Shown here: piece by piece, positions 26,492-33,994 of the stretch
Numbering within the stretch: position 1 is the first letter of the stretch
Layout: each line of letters starts with the position of its first letter
Assembly: GCF_010686725.1 (NCBI RefSeq)
Contig: NZ_JAAGWZ010000004.1
Coordinates: 289,959-353,958, forward strand
Origin: Galbitalea soli
GTDB lineage: Bacteria > Actinomycetota > Actinomycetes > Actinomycetales > Microbacteriaceae
Direction: 5' to 3'
DNA: 64,000 nt
Program-made: the position numbers and the translations under genes
Notes under the pieces: model-generated
Database searches by the model: none
Told to the model about the DNA's origin: nothing
The model's input: the letters and a program-made list of their open reading frames with translations, nothing else

Positions 26492-27868
26492 TCAGCCCTT
26501 CCACACGGTCTTGACGTTGCAGAACTCGCGGATGCCCTCGGCGGCGAGCTCGCGACCGAACCCGGAGGCCTTGATGCCACCGAACGGCAGCTCGGGGTAG
26601 GAGATCGTCATGCCGTTGATGAAGACGGCGCCCGCCTCGAGCTCGCGCACGAAGTACTCCTCGTCGGCGGCGTCGGTCGTCCAGACCGCGGAGCTCAGAC
26701 CGAATGTCGTCTGGTTGGCGATGCGCAGCGCCTCCTCGCGCGACTCGAAGCGGTAGAGCGAGGCGACCGGTCCGAAGGTCTCCTCCAGCACGATGCGCAT
26801 ATCGTCGCTCAGGTCGGTGAGCAGCGTGGGCTCGTAGAACCAGCCCGGGCCCTCGACGGCCTTGCCGCCCGCGAGCACGGTGGCACCCTTCGCGATCGCG
26901 TCGTCGACGAGTTCGGCGAGGTCGTCGCGGCCGGATGCGGTGGCCACGGGCCCCACGTCGGTCGCCGCGTCCGTCGGGTCGCCCACCACGAGCGCGCGCA
27001 TCTTCTCCGCGAAGAGCGCGGCGAAGGCGTCGTAGACCTCGCTGTGCACGAGGAAGCGCTTGGCGGCGATGCACGACTGGCCGTTGTTCTGCACGCGAGC
27101 CGTGACGGCCTTGGCGGCGGCGGCCTCCAGGTCGGCGCTCGGCATGACGATGAAGGGGTCGGATCCGCCGAGCTCCATGACGCTCTTCTTGATCTCGGCC
27201 CCGGCGATCGAGGCGACCGAGCGACCGGCCGGCTCCGACCCGGTGAGCGTGACGGCCTTCACCCGGGGGTCGCGGATGACCGCCTCGACCTCGCGCGACC
27301 CGATGAGCAGCGCGCGGAACGACCCCACCGGGAAGCCGCCGCGCTCGAACACGGTGTCGAGGTAGAGGGCCGCCTGCGGAACGTTGGAGGCGTGCTTGAG
27401 CACACCCGTGTTGCCCGCCATCAGGGCGGGGGCGGCGAAGCGGATGACCTGCCACAGCGGGTAGTTCCACGGCATGACGGCCAGCACCACTCCGAGCGGC
27501 TGGTAGCGCGCGTAGGCGCGGGAGGCGCCGACCGAGGAGGGGTCGGCGAGCGGCTCGTCGGCGAGGAATCCCTCCGCGTGCTCGGCGTAGAAGCGCATGT
27601 TCTTGGCGCACTTGAGCGCCTCGGCCTTCGCCTGCGCGAGCGGCTTGCCCATCTCGAGGGTGAGAATGCGGGCGAGTTCATCGGCGTCGGCTTCGACGAG
27701 GTCGGCGGCCGCGCGCATCCAGGCGGCGCGCTCCGCGAAGGTCGTGTGATGCAGGGCCTCGAAGGCGGCCTGGGCCTCGCCGATGCGACGGTCGGTCTCG
27801 GCGGCGTCGTGCGGGGTGAACTCCTTCACCGTCTCGCCGGTCGCCGGGTTGATGGTCGCGATAGCCAT
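26492..27868 (-). CDS. NAD(P)-dependent succinate-semialdehyde dehydrogenase-type enzyme
   Basis: A 458-residue aldehyde dehydrogenase of the GabD/Sad branch, oxidising a small semialdehyde to the acid. Visible residues: the oxyanion Asn in VMPWNYPLWQ, the general-base Glu in VMELGGSDPFIV and the catalytic Cys in NNGQSCIAAKRF. The C-terminal PFGGIKASGFGRELAAEGIR is family-typical. ATG 27868 follows GAAGGAG; residues from a start at 27970 lack homology. It probably forms an operon with the hydroxyacid dehydrogenase downstream. Succinate semialdehyde is the likely but unproved substrate. Confidence 0.87.
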   Translation of the reverse strand: MAIATINPATGETVKEFTPHDAAETDRRIGEAQAAFEALHHTTFAERAAWMRAAADLVEADADELARILTLEMGKPLAQAKAEALKCAKNMRFYAEHAEGFLADEPLADPSSVGASRAYARYQPLGVVLAVMPWNYPLWQVIRFAAPALMAGNTGVLKHASNVPQAALYLDTVFERGGFPVGSFRALLIGSREVEAVIRDPRVKAVTLTGSEPAGRSVASIAGAEIKKSVMELGGSDPFIVMPSADLEAAAAKAVTARVQNNGQSCIAAKRFLVHSEVYDAFAALFAEKMRALVVGDPTDAATDVGPVATASGRDDLAELVDDAIAKGATVLAGGKAVEGPGWFYEPTLLTDLSDDMRIVLEETFGPVASLYRFESREEALRIANQTTFGLSSAVWTTDAADEEYFVRELEAGAVFINGMTISYPELPFGGIKASGFGRELAAEGIREFCNVKTVWKG

Positions 27869-28009
27869 GGTGCTCCTTCGGATGGGTCTGCTGATCGCCC
27901 AGGCGAAGACCCGGTGCAGTGGCGGTGTCGATGAGTGCCGCCCCGGTGCTGCGGGGGTGGAGCGTGTCACCGACGTCCGGTACCGCGACGTCTGACGTCT
28001 TCGTCCAAG

Positions 28010-28087
28010 ATTGGATACATTATTGCTGATTTCTGGGGCTCAGGCCAGCTTTTTGGTCGACATTGACGCTAATTGGATGCAATTTGC
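28010..28087. promoter_or_regulatory. paired AT-rich repeats upstream of aldehyde dehydrogenase
   Basis: ATTGGATACATTATTGC (28010-28026) and ATTGGATGCAATTTGC (28072-28087) are near-identical elements 62 bp apart in an otherwise empty 251-bp region (27869-28119). On the minus strand they read TGTATCCAAT and TGCATCCAAT, like GntR/FadR-type half-sites. They probably form the control region of the aldehyde-dehydrogenase operon. Nothing else is recognised in the gap. Confidence 0.5.
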
Positions 28088-28119
28088 CGCACTAGCGCGT
28101 GCCGTCGCGAGGCCGTCGC

Positions 28120-28821
28120 CTACCGCTCCCCGTCGCGCGCGGCGGCCTCCTCGATCAGCGAGCCGATCCCGCGCACGCACAGTTCGACGTCGAAGGCGAA
28201 CTGGTCGTCCGGGTCGAGCAGGGCGTGGGCGGCAGCCGCACGGCGGAGAGCCTGCAGCGGGGTGTCGTCGCCGGTGAGAAGCTGCGCCTCGACCTCCTCG
28301 GCCTGGCTGCGGCGGGCCTCCGCGTCGGCGGCGGTCGCGCGCCCGGCGCTCAGGGCGAGGTCGACCAGGGTGCCGAGGGCGGCGACCGCGGTGCGCTCAT
28401 CAAGACCCGCGGCGAACAACGCGCTGAAGAGGCTCTCGGCCGGGGCGAGGAAGAGGGCCTGGTCATCGGCCCGCGGGCTGAGGTGACGGGCGAGCACGCC
28501 CATGCGCCCGACCGCGTCGCGCAGGGAGACCGCGAAGTGGCGGGCGGCGTTCGCCCAGTCCCGAGCGTCGACGACGGGCTCAGCCGGATGACCGGCGCGC
28601 GTCTGCTCGGCCACCTCCTCGAGTGCGAGCAGGCGGAGCAGGTCATCCCGGCCGCTGACGTGGTAACTCAGACTCTGGCGCTGCACGCCGAGCGAGTCGG
28701 CCACGGCCTGGAGCGTGACGGTCTCGGGGTCGAGGGCGCGCGCGGCGGCGACGATGCGGTCGAGGTCGATGGTTCGGGGTCGGCCGCGGCCGCGGGGGTT
28801 CGCGGTGTCCTGGTTCGCCAT
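28120..28821 (-). CDS. TetR-family transcriptional regulator
   Basis: A 233-residue regulator. The N-terminal helix-turn-helix is VTLQAVADSLGVQRQSLSYH, preceded by a basic GRGRPRTIDLDRI arm. The C-terminal all-helical region (about 75-233) resembles the TetR_C class that binds hydrophobic ligands. It is divergent from an SDR gene, and a palindrome (28852-28867) lies between them, so autorepression and control of the SDR are likely. Confidence 0.87.
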   Translation of the reverse strand: MANQDTANPRGRGRPRTIDLDRIVAAARALDPETVTLQAVADSLGVQRQSLSYHVSGRDDLLRLLALEEVAEQTRAGHPAEPVVDARDWANAARHFAVSLRDAVGRMGVLARHLSPRADDQALFLAPAESLFSALFAAGLDERTAVAALGTLVDLALSAGRATAADAEARRSQAEEVEAQLLTGDDTPLQALRRAAAAHALLDPDDQFAFDVELCVRGIGSLIEEAAARDGER

Positions 28822-28851
28822 GTCGAGTCCATCATGCCCCCGATTCGACTT

Positions 28852-28867
28852 TTCTGCATGCGCAGAA
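28852..28867. promoter_or_regulatory. TetR-type operator
   Basis: TTCTGC-ATGC-GCAGAA is a perfect inverted repeat with 6-bp arms, located between the divergent TetR and SDR genes, 30 bp from the TetR start. An AT-rich AATATAGGAT that may be a -10 element follows directly. Confidence 0.6.
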
Positions 28868-28949
28868 TATAGGATGGTGGCGCGTCGAGCGAGTCGCCCG
28901 GCGCGCGGCGCGAGGGCGCGCCGACCCCACTCGAACGAAGGACACCGTC

Positions 28950-29978
28950 ATGGCGAAGGACAAGCCGCTCACCGCGAAGAGCTCGATCGGATCGTGGCTG
29001 AAGCACCCGGTGGGCGGGCCGCTCATCCGTGAACTGCTGAGCCAGGGAGGGGTGGATGAGCGCGTGCTCGCTCCGCTCAAGCTGCTGCCCCTGCAGCAAC
29101 TGGTCACGATGAGCCAGGGCCAGATGCCGCAGTCGCTCGTCGACGACCTCGTGCTGGGGGCCAACGGGGGAGTGGCGGTCGACCCGGCGGAGGCCGACGA
29201 CGAAGAGCCCGAGGGCTGGGTCGAGCGCATCACCCCGGGCAGGTTCGCGGGCAAGACGGTCATCGTGACGGGCGCGGCCTCCGGCATCGGCCGCGCCACC
29301 GCCACCCGCATCGCGGGGGAGGGCGGTCGAGTGGTCGCCGTCGACATCTCGGCGGAACGGCTCGCGGAGCTGGTTTCCGCGCTGCCCGGTGCCGCTCTCG
29401 TCACCGTCGCGGGCGACATCACGCAGCAGTCGAGCATCGACGCGATCGTCGCGGCGGCGGGCGACCGGATCGACGGCCTCGCCAACGTCGCCGGCATCAA
29501 CGACGACTTCTCGCCCCTGCACGAGACCACCGACGCCATGTGGGAACGCGTCATCGGCGTGAACCTGACCGGCGGGTTCAAGCTCAGCCGGGCGGTCATC
29601 CCCGTCATGCTGGCGGCGGGCCGGGGCTCCATCGTCAACGTCGCCTCCGAGGCCGGCCTGCGCGGCAATGCCTCGGGCAACGCGTACACGGTCTCCAAGC
29701 ACGGCGTGATCGGCCTCACCCGCAGCGCCGCCTTCATGTACGGGCGCGAGGGACTGCGCATCAACGCGGTCGCGCCGGGCGGCGTCGCCACGGGCATCCC
29801 GATGCCCGCGCACGTCTCCGAGGAGGGTCAGGCGAAGCTGACGCCGTACCAGACGCAGATCCCGACCCTCGCGACGGCCGAGCAGCTGGCCGCCTCGATC
29901 ACCTTCCTGCTCAGCGACGACGGCGTGAACATCAACGGCGCGGTGCTCGCCTCCGACGGCGGCTGGTCGGTGCAGTAG
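28950..29978 (+). CDS. short-chain dehydrogenase/reductase with N-terminal helical extension
   Basis: A 342-residue protein. Residues about 100-342 form a classical SDR: GAASGIGRATATRIA for NAD(P), NVAG, the catalytic Ser in IVNVASEAG and Tyr-x3-Lys in AYTVSKHGV. The first 95 residues are an extra domain (GSWLKHPVGGPLIRELLSQG through SLVDDLVLGANGG, then an acidic linker) not present in ordinary 250-residue SDRs. The extra part resembles the small helical module on some glycoside hydrolases, but I cannot name it with confidence. It is divergent from a TetR gene that probably controls it. Substrate unknown. Confidence 0.85.
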   Translation: MAKDKPLTAKSSIGSWLKHPVGGPLIRELLSQGGVDERVLAPLKLLPLQQLVTMSQGQMPQSLVDDLVLGANGGVAVDPAEADDEEPEGWVERITPGRFAGKTVIVTGAASGIGRATATRIAGEGGRVVAVDISAERLAELVSALPGAALVTVAGDITQQSSIDAIVAAAGDRIDGLANVAGINDDFSPLHETTDAMWERVIGVNLTGGFKLSRAVIPVMLAAGRGSIVNVASEAGLRGNASGNAYTVSKHGVIGLTRSAAFMYGREGLRINAVAPGGVATGIPMPAHVSEEGQAKLTPYQTQIPTLATAEQLAASITFLLSDDGVNINGAVLASDGGWSVQ

Positions 29979-29989
29979 GGCCGGGTGGC

Positions 29990-30028
29990 GGATGCCCGGC
30001 GCACGCCCGTGGGCCGCGCCGGGCATCC
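29990..30028. terminator. bidirectional hairpin terminator
   Basis: Perfect 13-bp arms GGATGCCCGGCGC (29990-30002) and GCGCCGGGCATCC (30016-30028), with a 13-base loop. The hairpin lies between the SDR stop and the stop of the convergent ABC permease. Confidence 0.7.
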
Positions 30029-30029
30029 C

Positions 30030-30863
30030 TCACCGCACCGACTTGCGCTCGTAGATCGCGACCGACCAGACGGCGCCGCCCAGCGCGATGAGCGCGCTCC
30101 AGCCGAGGGCGAGCACCGGGTTCACGCCGAGCGGGGTGCCGAGGAGCAGACCGCGCACGGTCTCGATGAACGGCGTGAAGGGCTGGTTCTGCGCGAACCA
30201 CTGCAGCCAGACCGGCATCGAGTCGGTCGGGGCGAATCCGCTGCCGAGGAACGGCAGGAAGGTGAGCAGCAGCGGCAGGTTGCTCGCCGTCTCGACGGTC
30301 TTCGACTGGATTCCCATCCCGACCGCGAGCCAGCTGATCGCGAACGCGATGACCGCCAGCAGCCCGGCCAGGGCCAGCCACTGCAGCGGGCCGGCGGTGG
30401 GGCGGAACCCGATGAGCACCCCGACGCCCAGCACGAACGCGACCGCGATGAACGCCTGGATCGTGTTGCCGAGCACGTGCCCTGCGAGCACGGCCCCGCG
30501 CGAGATCGCCATGGTGCGCAGCCGCGCCGTGATGCCCTGTGTCATGTCCATCGAGACGGTCGTGGCGGTGCCGCCCGCCGTTCCCGCGATGGTCATCAGC
30601 AGGATCCCCGGCATCACGTAGGCGAGGTAGGCGGCGCGTGCCCCGACCGTCCCCGTGCCGGGCAGCCCCGCGCCGAGCGCGCCGCCGAACACGAAGACGA
30701 ACAAAAGCAGGAGCACGACGGGCCCGCCGATCACGAAGATCGACAGTCCCGGGTAGCGCACGATGTGCAGCAGCGTGCGGCGGAGCATCGTGACGGAGTC
30801 GGCGAGCGCGTGCGAGCGGTGGGCGCGCGGCGATGCCGGGGCGGGGGTGGTGAGCGTGGTCAT
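30030..30863 (-). CDS. ABC-2 type exporter permease (DrrB-like)
   Basis: A 277-residue integral membrane protein with six hydrophobic segments and the ABC-2 pattern (GRYPGLSIF-like N-terminal segment, then MDMTQGITARLRTMAISR and FAPTDSMPVWLQWFAQNQP). It is the membrane half of a drug- or lipid-type exporter. Its ATG overlaps the stop of the ATPase gene (30860-30863). The operon also holds DUF4097 and RHH genes. Exported substrate is not known. Confidence 0.9.
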   Translation of the reverse strand: MTTLTTPAPASPRAHRSHALADSVTMLRRTLLHIVRYPGLSIFVIGGPVVLLLLFVFVFGGALGAGLPGTGTVGARAAYLAYVMPGILLMTIAGTAGGTATTVSMDMTQGITARLRTMAISRGAVLAGHVLGNTIQAFIAVAFVLGVGVLIGFRPTAGPLQWLALAGLLAVIAFAISWLAVGMGIQSKTVETASNLPLLLTFLPFLGSGFAPTDSMPVWLQWFAQNQPFTPFIETVRGLLLGTPLGVNPVLALGWSALIALGGAVWSVAIYERKSVR

Positions 30864-31792
30864 CCCTCTGTTCCTTTCTGGCCGGTGAGTGCGAAGAAGA
30901 CGTCGTCGAGGTCGGGCTGGTGGATGCTCAGCTCCTCCACCTCGACGCCCGCCCCGTCGAGGCGGTCGAGCACGGCGCGCAGCGAGTCGACCCCGCCGCG
31001 GCTCGGCACCGACAGCGTCAGCAGTTCGTCGTCGCGGTCGGAGTCGTCGAGCATGCGGGCGGCGGTCGCGAGATCACCGGTGGTGGGGAAGCGCAACTGG
31101 ATATGGCCGCCGGGCACCCGCCGCTTGAGCTCGTCGGGGGTGCCGCTTGCGACGATGCGCCCGCCGTCGAGCAGAGCGATCTGGTCGGCGAGCTCGTCCG
31201 CTTCGGCCAGGTACTGCGTGGTGAGGAGCACCGTGGTGCCGTCCCGCACGAGGCCGCGAACAATGTCCCACACGGCGTGGCGGCTGCGCGGGTCGAGGCC
31301 GGTCGTCGGCTCGTCGAGCACGATCACGCGCGGGGTCGCCACAAGCGTCATGGCGAGATCGAGTCGCCGCTGCAGACCGCCCGAGTAGGTCGAGAGGGGT
31401 TTGCGCGCGACGTCCCCGAGCTCGAACTGCTCGAGCAGTTCGGCGACCCGGGCGCGTGAGCGGCGGGCGCCGAGGTGCCGAAGTCGGGCCATGAGGAGGA
31501 GGTTCTCCTCGCCGGTCAGGAGGGTGTCGACCGCCGAGAACTGGCCCGTGAGGCCGATGACGGCGCGCACGGCGTCGGCCTCGCGCACGACGTCGTGGCC
31601 GAGGACTCGCGCCGTGCCGGAGTCGGCGCGCACGAGGGTGCTGAGAATGTGCACGGTCGTCGTCTTGCCGGCCCCGTTCGGGCCGAGCAGCGCGGTCACC
31701 GTGCCCGCCTCGACCGCGAGGTCGACCCCGTCGAGCACCGTGGTGCCGCCGTAGGACTTGCGGAGTGCCCGCACCTCGATCGCTGTCGTCAT
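30860..31792 (-). CDS. ABC exporter ATP-binding protein (DrrA-like)
   Basis: A 310-residue ATPase of the daunorubicin-resistance type. Walker A GPNGAGKTTT, Q-loop GLTGQFSAVDTLLTGEEN, signature YSGGLQRRLDLAMTL, Walker B VIVLDEPTTGLDP and switch His/Gln TTQYLAEADEL. The C-terminal domain (about 235-310) ends with VEELSIHQPDLDDVFFALTG, typical of DrrA. It pairs with the permease overlapping its stop codon. The cluster RHH - DUF4097 - DrrA - DrrB suggests the exporter is part of a regulated response, possibly to membrane or antibiotic stress. Confidence 0.92.
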   Translation of the reverse strand: MTTAIEVRALRKSYGGTTVLDGVDLAVEAGTVTALLGPNGAGKTTTVHILSTLVRADSGTARVLGHDVVREADAVRAVIGLTGQFSAVDTLLTGEENLLLMARLRHLGARRSRARVAELLEQFELGDVARKPLSTYSGGLQRRLDLAMTLVATPRVIVLDEPTTGLDPRSRHAVWDIVRGLVRDGTTVLLTTQYLAEADELADQIALLDGGRIVASGTPDELKRRVPGGHIQLRFPTTGDLATAARMLDDSDRDDELLTLSVPSRGGVDSLRAVLDRLDGAGVEVEELSIHQPDLDDVFFALTGQKGTEG

Positions 31793-31822
31793 GTCGTCGT
31801 TCCTTTCTCTCTCGGGTCGCCG

Positions 31823-32668
31823 TCAGCGGGCGCGCTGCACGGTGATGTTGCCGTACTGGGTGCGGGCGCGGATCGCGACCGACTGTTCGCTGTCGCCCGG
31901 GCCGTGGTCGCTCTCCAGCTGGTTGCGCACGTGACCGTCTTTCGAGGCGAGATCGAGCCAGGCCGGCGTGCCCGGCCGAACGCCGACCGTCACCTGACCG
32001 AAGCCGCTGTCGAGCTGAACCGACCCGCTCGACACCTCACCCAGCTGGATACTGCCGTAGGCGGTCTTGGCGGTCACCGACCCGAGCGCGGTGGCGAGCT
32101 CGAGGTCACCGTAGGAGAGCTTCGCGTCGAGGTCGCCGCCCACCTCCCCGACGAAGACGCTCCCGTGGGATGCCTTGAGGATCGCGTCGCCGGTGACGGT
32201 TCCGAGCCGGATCTGCCCGTGGTCGGCCGTGATCTCGGCGGTACCGTCGGCGTGGTCGATGCTCGCGTTGCCGTGACCGGCGCGCAGCCAGAGGTCGCCG
32301 ACGCCGTCGAGTTCCACGCGCCCCATCGAGTTCTTGACGCGCGTGGCGCCGAGCCGGCCCACCGTGCGCAGGCCGCCGACCGCGAGCTCGCTGGTGAGCC
32401 GCGACCCGGCGGGCAGCTCGACCGTGATCTCGACCGACTCGGTCGGCCCGATCCAGCTGATGCGGGGCTTGGGGCCGGCGATGGTGAGCCGGCCGGCGTC
32501 GAATTCGACGCGTGTCTCTTCGGCGCCGCGTCGGTCGACCGCCTTGGTGGGGTTCGTCGGTTCTACCGTCACGACGGTGTCGCCGCGCTCGCTGGCGTAG
32601 ACCTCGATGTTGCCGACCTGCAGCGTGATTGCGAGGTCGATCGGCTCGGGGGTGGTGAATGTGGGCAT
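31823..32668 (-). CDS. DUF4097 beta-strand repeat protein
   Basis: A 281-residue protein made of short repeated beta-strands, a probable right-handed beta-helix or adhesin-like solenoid. Repeats such as GRVELDGVGDLWLRAGHGNA, GDAILKASHGSVFVGEVGGD and GSVTAKTAYGSIQLGEV recur about every 18-20 residues. No signal peptide or membrane helix is seen, so it is presumably cytosolic. DUF4097 proteins often sit beside RHH or anti-sigma regulators in actinobacteria, and function is unknown. It lies 30 bp before the ATPase gene and 81 bp after the RHH gene in one transcription direction. Confidence 0.82.
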   Translation of the reverse strand: MPTFTTPEPIDLAITLQVGNIEVYASERGDTVVTVEPTNPTKAVDRRGAEETRVEFDAGRLTIAGPKPRISWIGPTESVEITVELPAGSRLTSELAVGGLRTVGRLGATRVKNSMGRVELDGVGDLWLRAGHGNASIDHADGTAEITADHGQIRLGTVTGDAILKASHGSVFVGEVGGDLDAKLSYGDLELATALGSVTAKTAYGSIQLGEVSSGSVQLDSGFGQVTVGVRPGTPAWLDLASKDGHVRNQLESDHGPGDSEQSVAIRARTQYGNITVQRAR

Positions 32669-32749
32669 GCTGGCGCCTCCCTTTCCGTGGGCGTGTCTGT
32701 TCCTCCCCGCGGGGTCGCGGGGCTGTGTGGATGCTGCGGTCGGGCGGGC

Positions 32750-33238
32750 CTAGCGGGCCCAGCCCGCGAAGTTGTCGCCCGAGCGCAGGGTGCGCTGGGT
32801 TGATCGTCGCTGTCGGGGGTGCAGCGCGGCGGCGACCGCGCGCACCAGCCAGGTGTTGACCGAGAGACCGTCGGCCGCGGCGGCCTCGTCCACCCGGGCC
32901 TTCAGGGCGTCGGGGAGGCGGAGGGTCGTGCGGGAGGTGCTGGCATCGTCGAGGTCGACGGATGCGGTGGGCGGGTCATCCGTCTCGCCCTCGGTCGCCG
33001 GGGTGGTCACCACGAACTCGACCTCGCGCCCGCGCAGCCGAAGGTCGACGGAACCGGGTGCGAGGTCGCGCGTGATCTCGCCGACCGCGGCCGAGAGCAC
33101 GTCGAGCAGCACGAGACGGGTTGCGGCATCGAGGCCGGCGGCGAGCTTCTCGGCGACCGCGCGGGTCTCCTCGTTGCCGCTGTCGGCGCTGCTGACGAGC
33201 TGCCGCTGGAGGTCGGTGACGTACTGCGCGAGTTCCAT
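32750..33238 (-). CDS. HicB/Arc-type ribbon-helix-helix regulator
   Basis: A 162-residue protein. Residues 1-60 are helical; residues 66-100 have REVEFVVTT and an acidic linker; residues 102-140 are a ribbon-helix-helix: TSRTTLRLPDALKARVDEAA then DGLSVNTWLVRAVAAAL. The tail is basic and aromatic. It resembles HicB-family antitoxins but no HicA toxin is adjacent. ATG 33238 is preceded by a promoter whose -10 ends 6 bp before it, so the mRNA is likely leaderless. The palindrome in that promoter is a natural target, so it probably represses its own operon with DUF4097 and the ABC exporter. Confidence 0.75.
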   Translation of the reverse strand: MELAQYVTDLQRQLVSSADSGNEETRAVAEKLAAGLDAATRLVLLDVLSAAVGEITRDLAPGSVDLRLRGREVEFVVTTPATEGETDDPPTASVDLDDASTSRTTLRLPDALKARVDEAAAADGLSVNTWLVRAVAAALHPRQRRSTQRTLRSGDNFAGWAR

Positions 33239-33244
33239 GTCATC

Positions 33245-33273
33245 ACTATGACACCACAGTGGTGTCACGTCAA
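33245..33273 (-). promoter_or_regulatory. leaderless promoter of RHH-DUF4097-ABC operon
   Basis: On the minus strand, -35 TTGACG (33268-33273), a spacer of exactly 17 bp (33251-33267) and -10 CATAGT (33245-33250). Six bases separate the -10 from the ATG at 33238, so transcription should start at or near the start codon. The palindrome described next fills the spacer. Confidence 0.65.
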
Positions 33274-33309
33274 TACCCTGTGGTGTCAAATTGCTGGGAT
33301 GTGGTGTCA
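33249..33309. promoter_or_regulatory. operator array, palindrome plus phased half-sites
   Basis: TGACACCACAGTGGTGTCA is a perfect 19-bp palindrome (33249-33267). Its half-site GTGGTGTCA recurs at 33280-33288 and 33301-33309, each exactly 21 bp after the last (33259-33267). Two helical turns of phasing suggests cooperative binding of RHH dimers along one face of the DNA. Confidence 0.75.
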
Positions 33310-33338
33310 CGAGCATCGGCCCGCTCGCGCGGCGGCAG

Positions 33339-33375
33339 TTTCATTTGTAATAAAACGATAATATGATCGTTTTAT
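33339..33375 (+). promoter_or_regulatory. leaderless promoter/operator of HTH-MNT gene
   Basis: -35-like TTTCAT (33339-33344), 17-bp spacer and -10 TATGAT (33362-33367). The 10-bp arms ATAAAACGAT (33350-33359) and ATCGTTTTAT (33366-33375) flank the -10 region. The right arm runs into the ATG at 33374, so the operator covers the start codon. Confidence 0.65.
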
Positions 33376-33994
33376 GAAGAAAACGGTCTCGGCCCTGTCG
33401 CCTCTGCTGCGGTCCACCACGCAGGGCGACCTTCTGGGGGCGCTCATCGTCGACCCGGCGAGAAAGTGGACCATTCGCGAGCTGTCGCAGCACATCGGGT
33501 CGTCGTACGCGGGAGTGCACGCCGAGATCGAGCGTTTGGCGCTGGGTCAGGTCGTGCGCGAAGAGCGCGTGGGAAAGGCGCGCGTGGTGTGGGCGAACGA
33601 AGGGTACGAGCTGTACCGCCCGCTGGCGGAGATCGTTCTTCACGCCTACGGCCCGCGCGCACTGCTCACCGAGGCGCTGGAGGGAGTGCCCGGCGTCGAG
33701 CGCGCGTTCATCTATGGGTCATGGGCGGCGCGCTACGCCGGCGAGTTTGGTGCGCCACCGCAAGACATCGACGTGCTGGTGGTGGGAGACGCGTCGAGGG
33801 CGACGCTCGAGGACATAGCCGACACGGTGAGCCGCCGAGTCGGGCGCGAGGTCACCATGACACGCGTGACTGCGGAGAAGTGGGACGCGGGCGACGATCT
33901 ATTCTTGACGACTATTCGAGAACGACCGCATGTCGAATTGCTCATCGGAGGAACGGATGCTCACGCGCTGGGAGAACGGCCGCGCCGAGATTGA
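33374..33994 (+). CDS. HTH-MNT nucleotidyltransferase antitoxin
   Basis: A 206-residue protein. Residues 1-85 form a winged helix-turn-helix (KWTIRELSQHIGSSYAGVHA, then EIERLALGQVV); residues about 95-206 form a minimal nucleotidyltransferase with GSWAAR (115-120) and the catalytic Asp pair in DIDVLVVGD (131-133). Family knowledge: MNT proteins neutralise HEPN toxins by adding AMP. Fusion to a DNA-binding domain points to autorepression through the adjacent operator. The ATG is inside the operator, so the message is probably leaderless. The HEPN gene overlaps its 3' end by 38 bp. Confidence 0.83.
   Translation: MKKTVSALSPLLRSTTQGDLLGALIVDPARKWTIRELSQHIGSSYAGVHAEIERLALGQVVREERVGKARVVWANEGYELYRPLAEIVLHAYGPRALLTEALEGVPGVERAFIYGSWAARYAGEFGAPPQDIDVLVVGDASRATLEDIADTVSRRVGREVTMTRVTAEKWDAGDDLFLTTIRERPHVELLIGGTDAHALGERPRRD

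Noticed and set aside
32750..33238. HicAB toxin-antitoxin pair
   Set aside because: The RHH protein resembles HicB but no HicA-like gene lies on either side.
33245..33309. short CRISPR-like array
   Set aside because: Only three half-sites of 9 bp at 21-bp spacing; repeats and spacers are far too short and fit an operator array.
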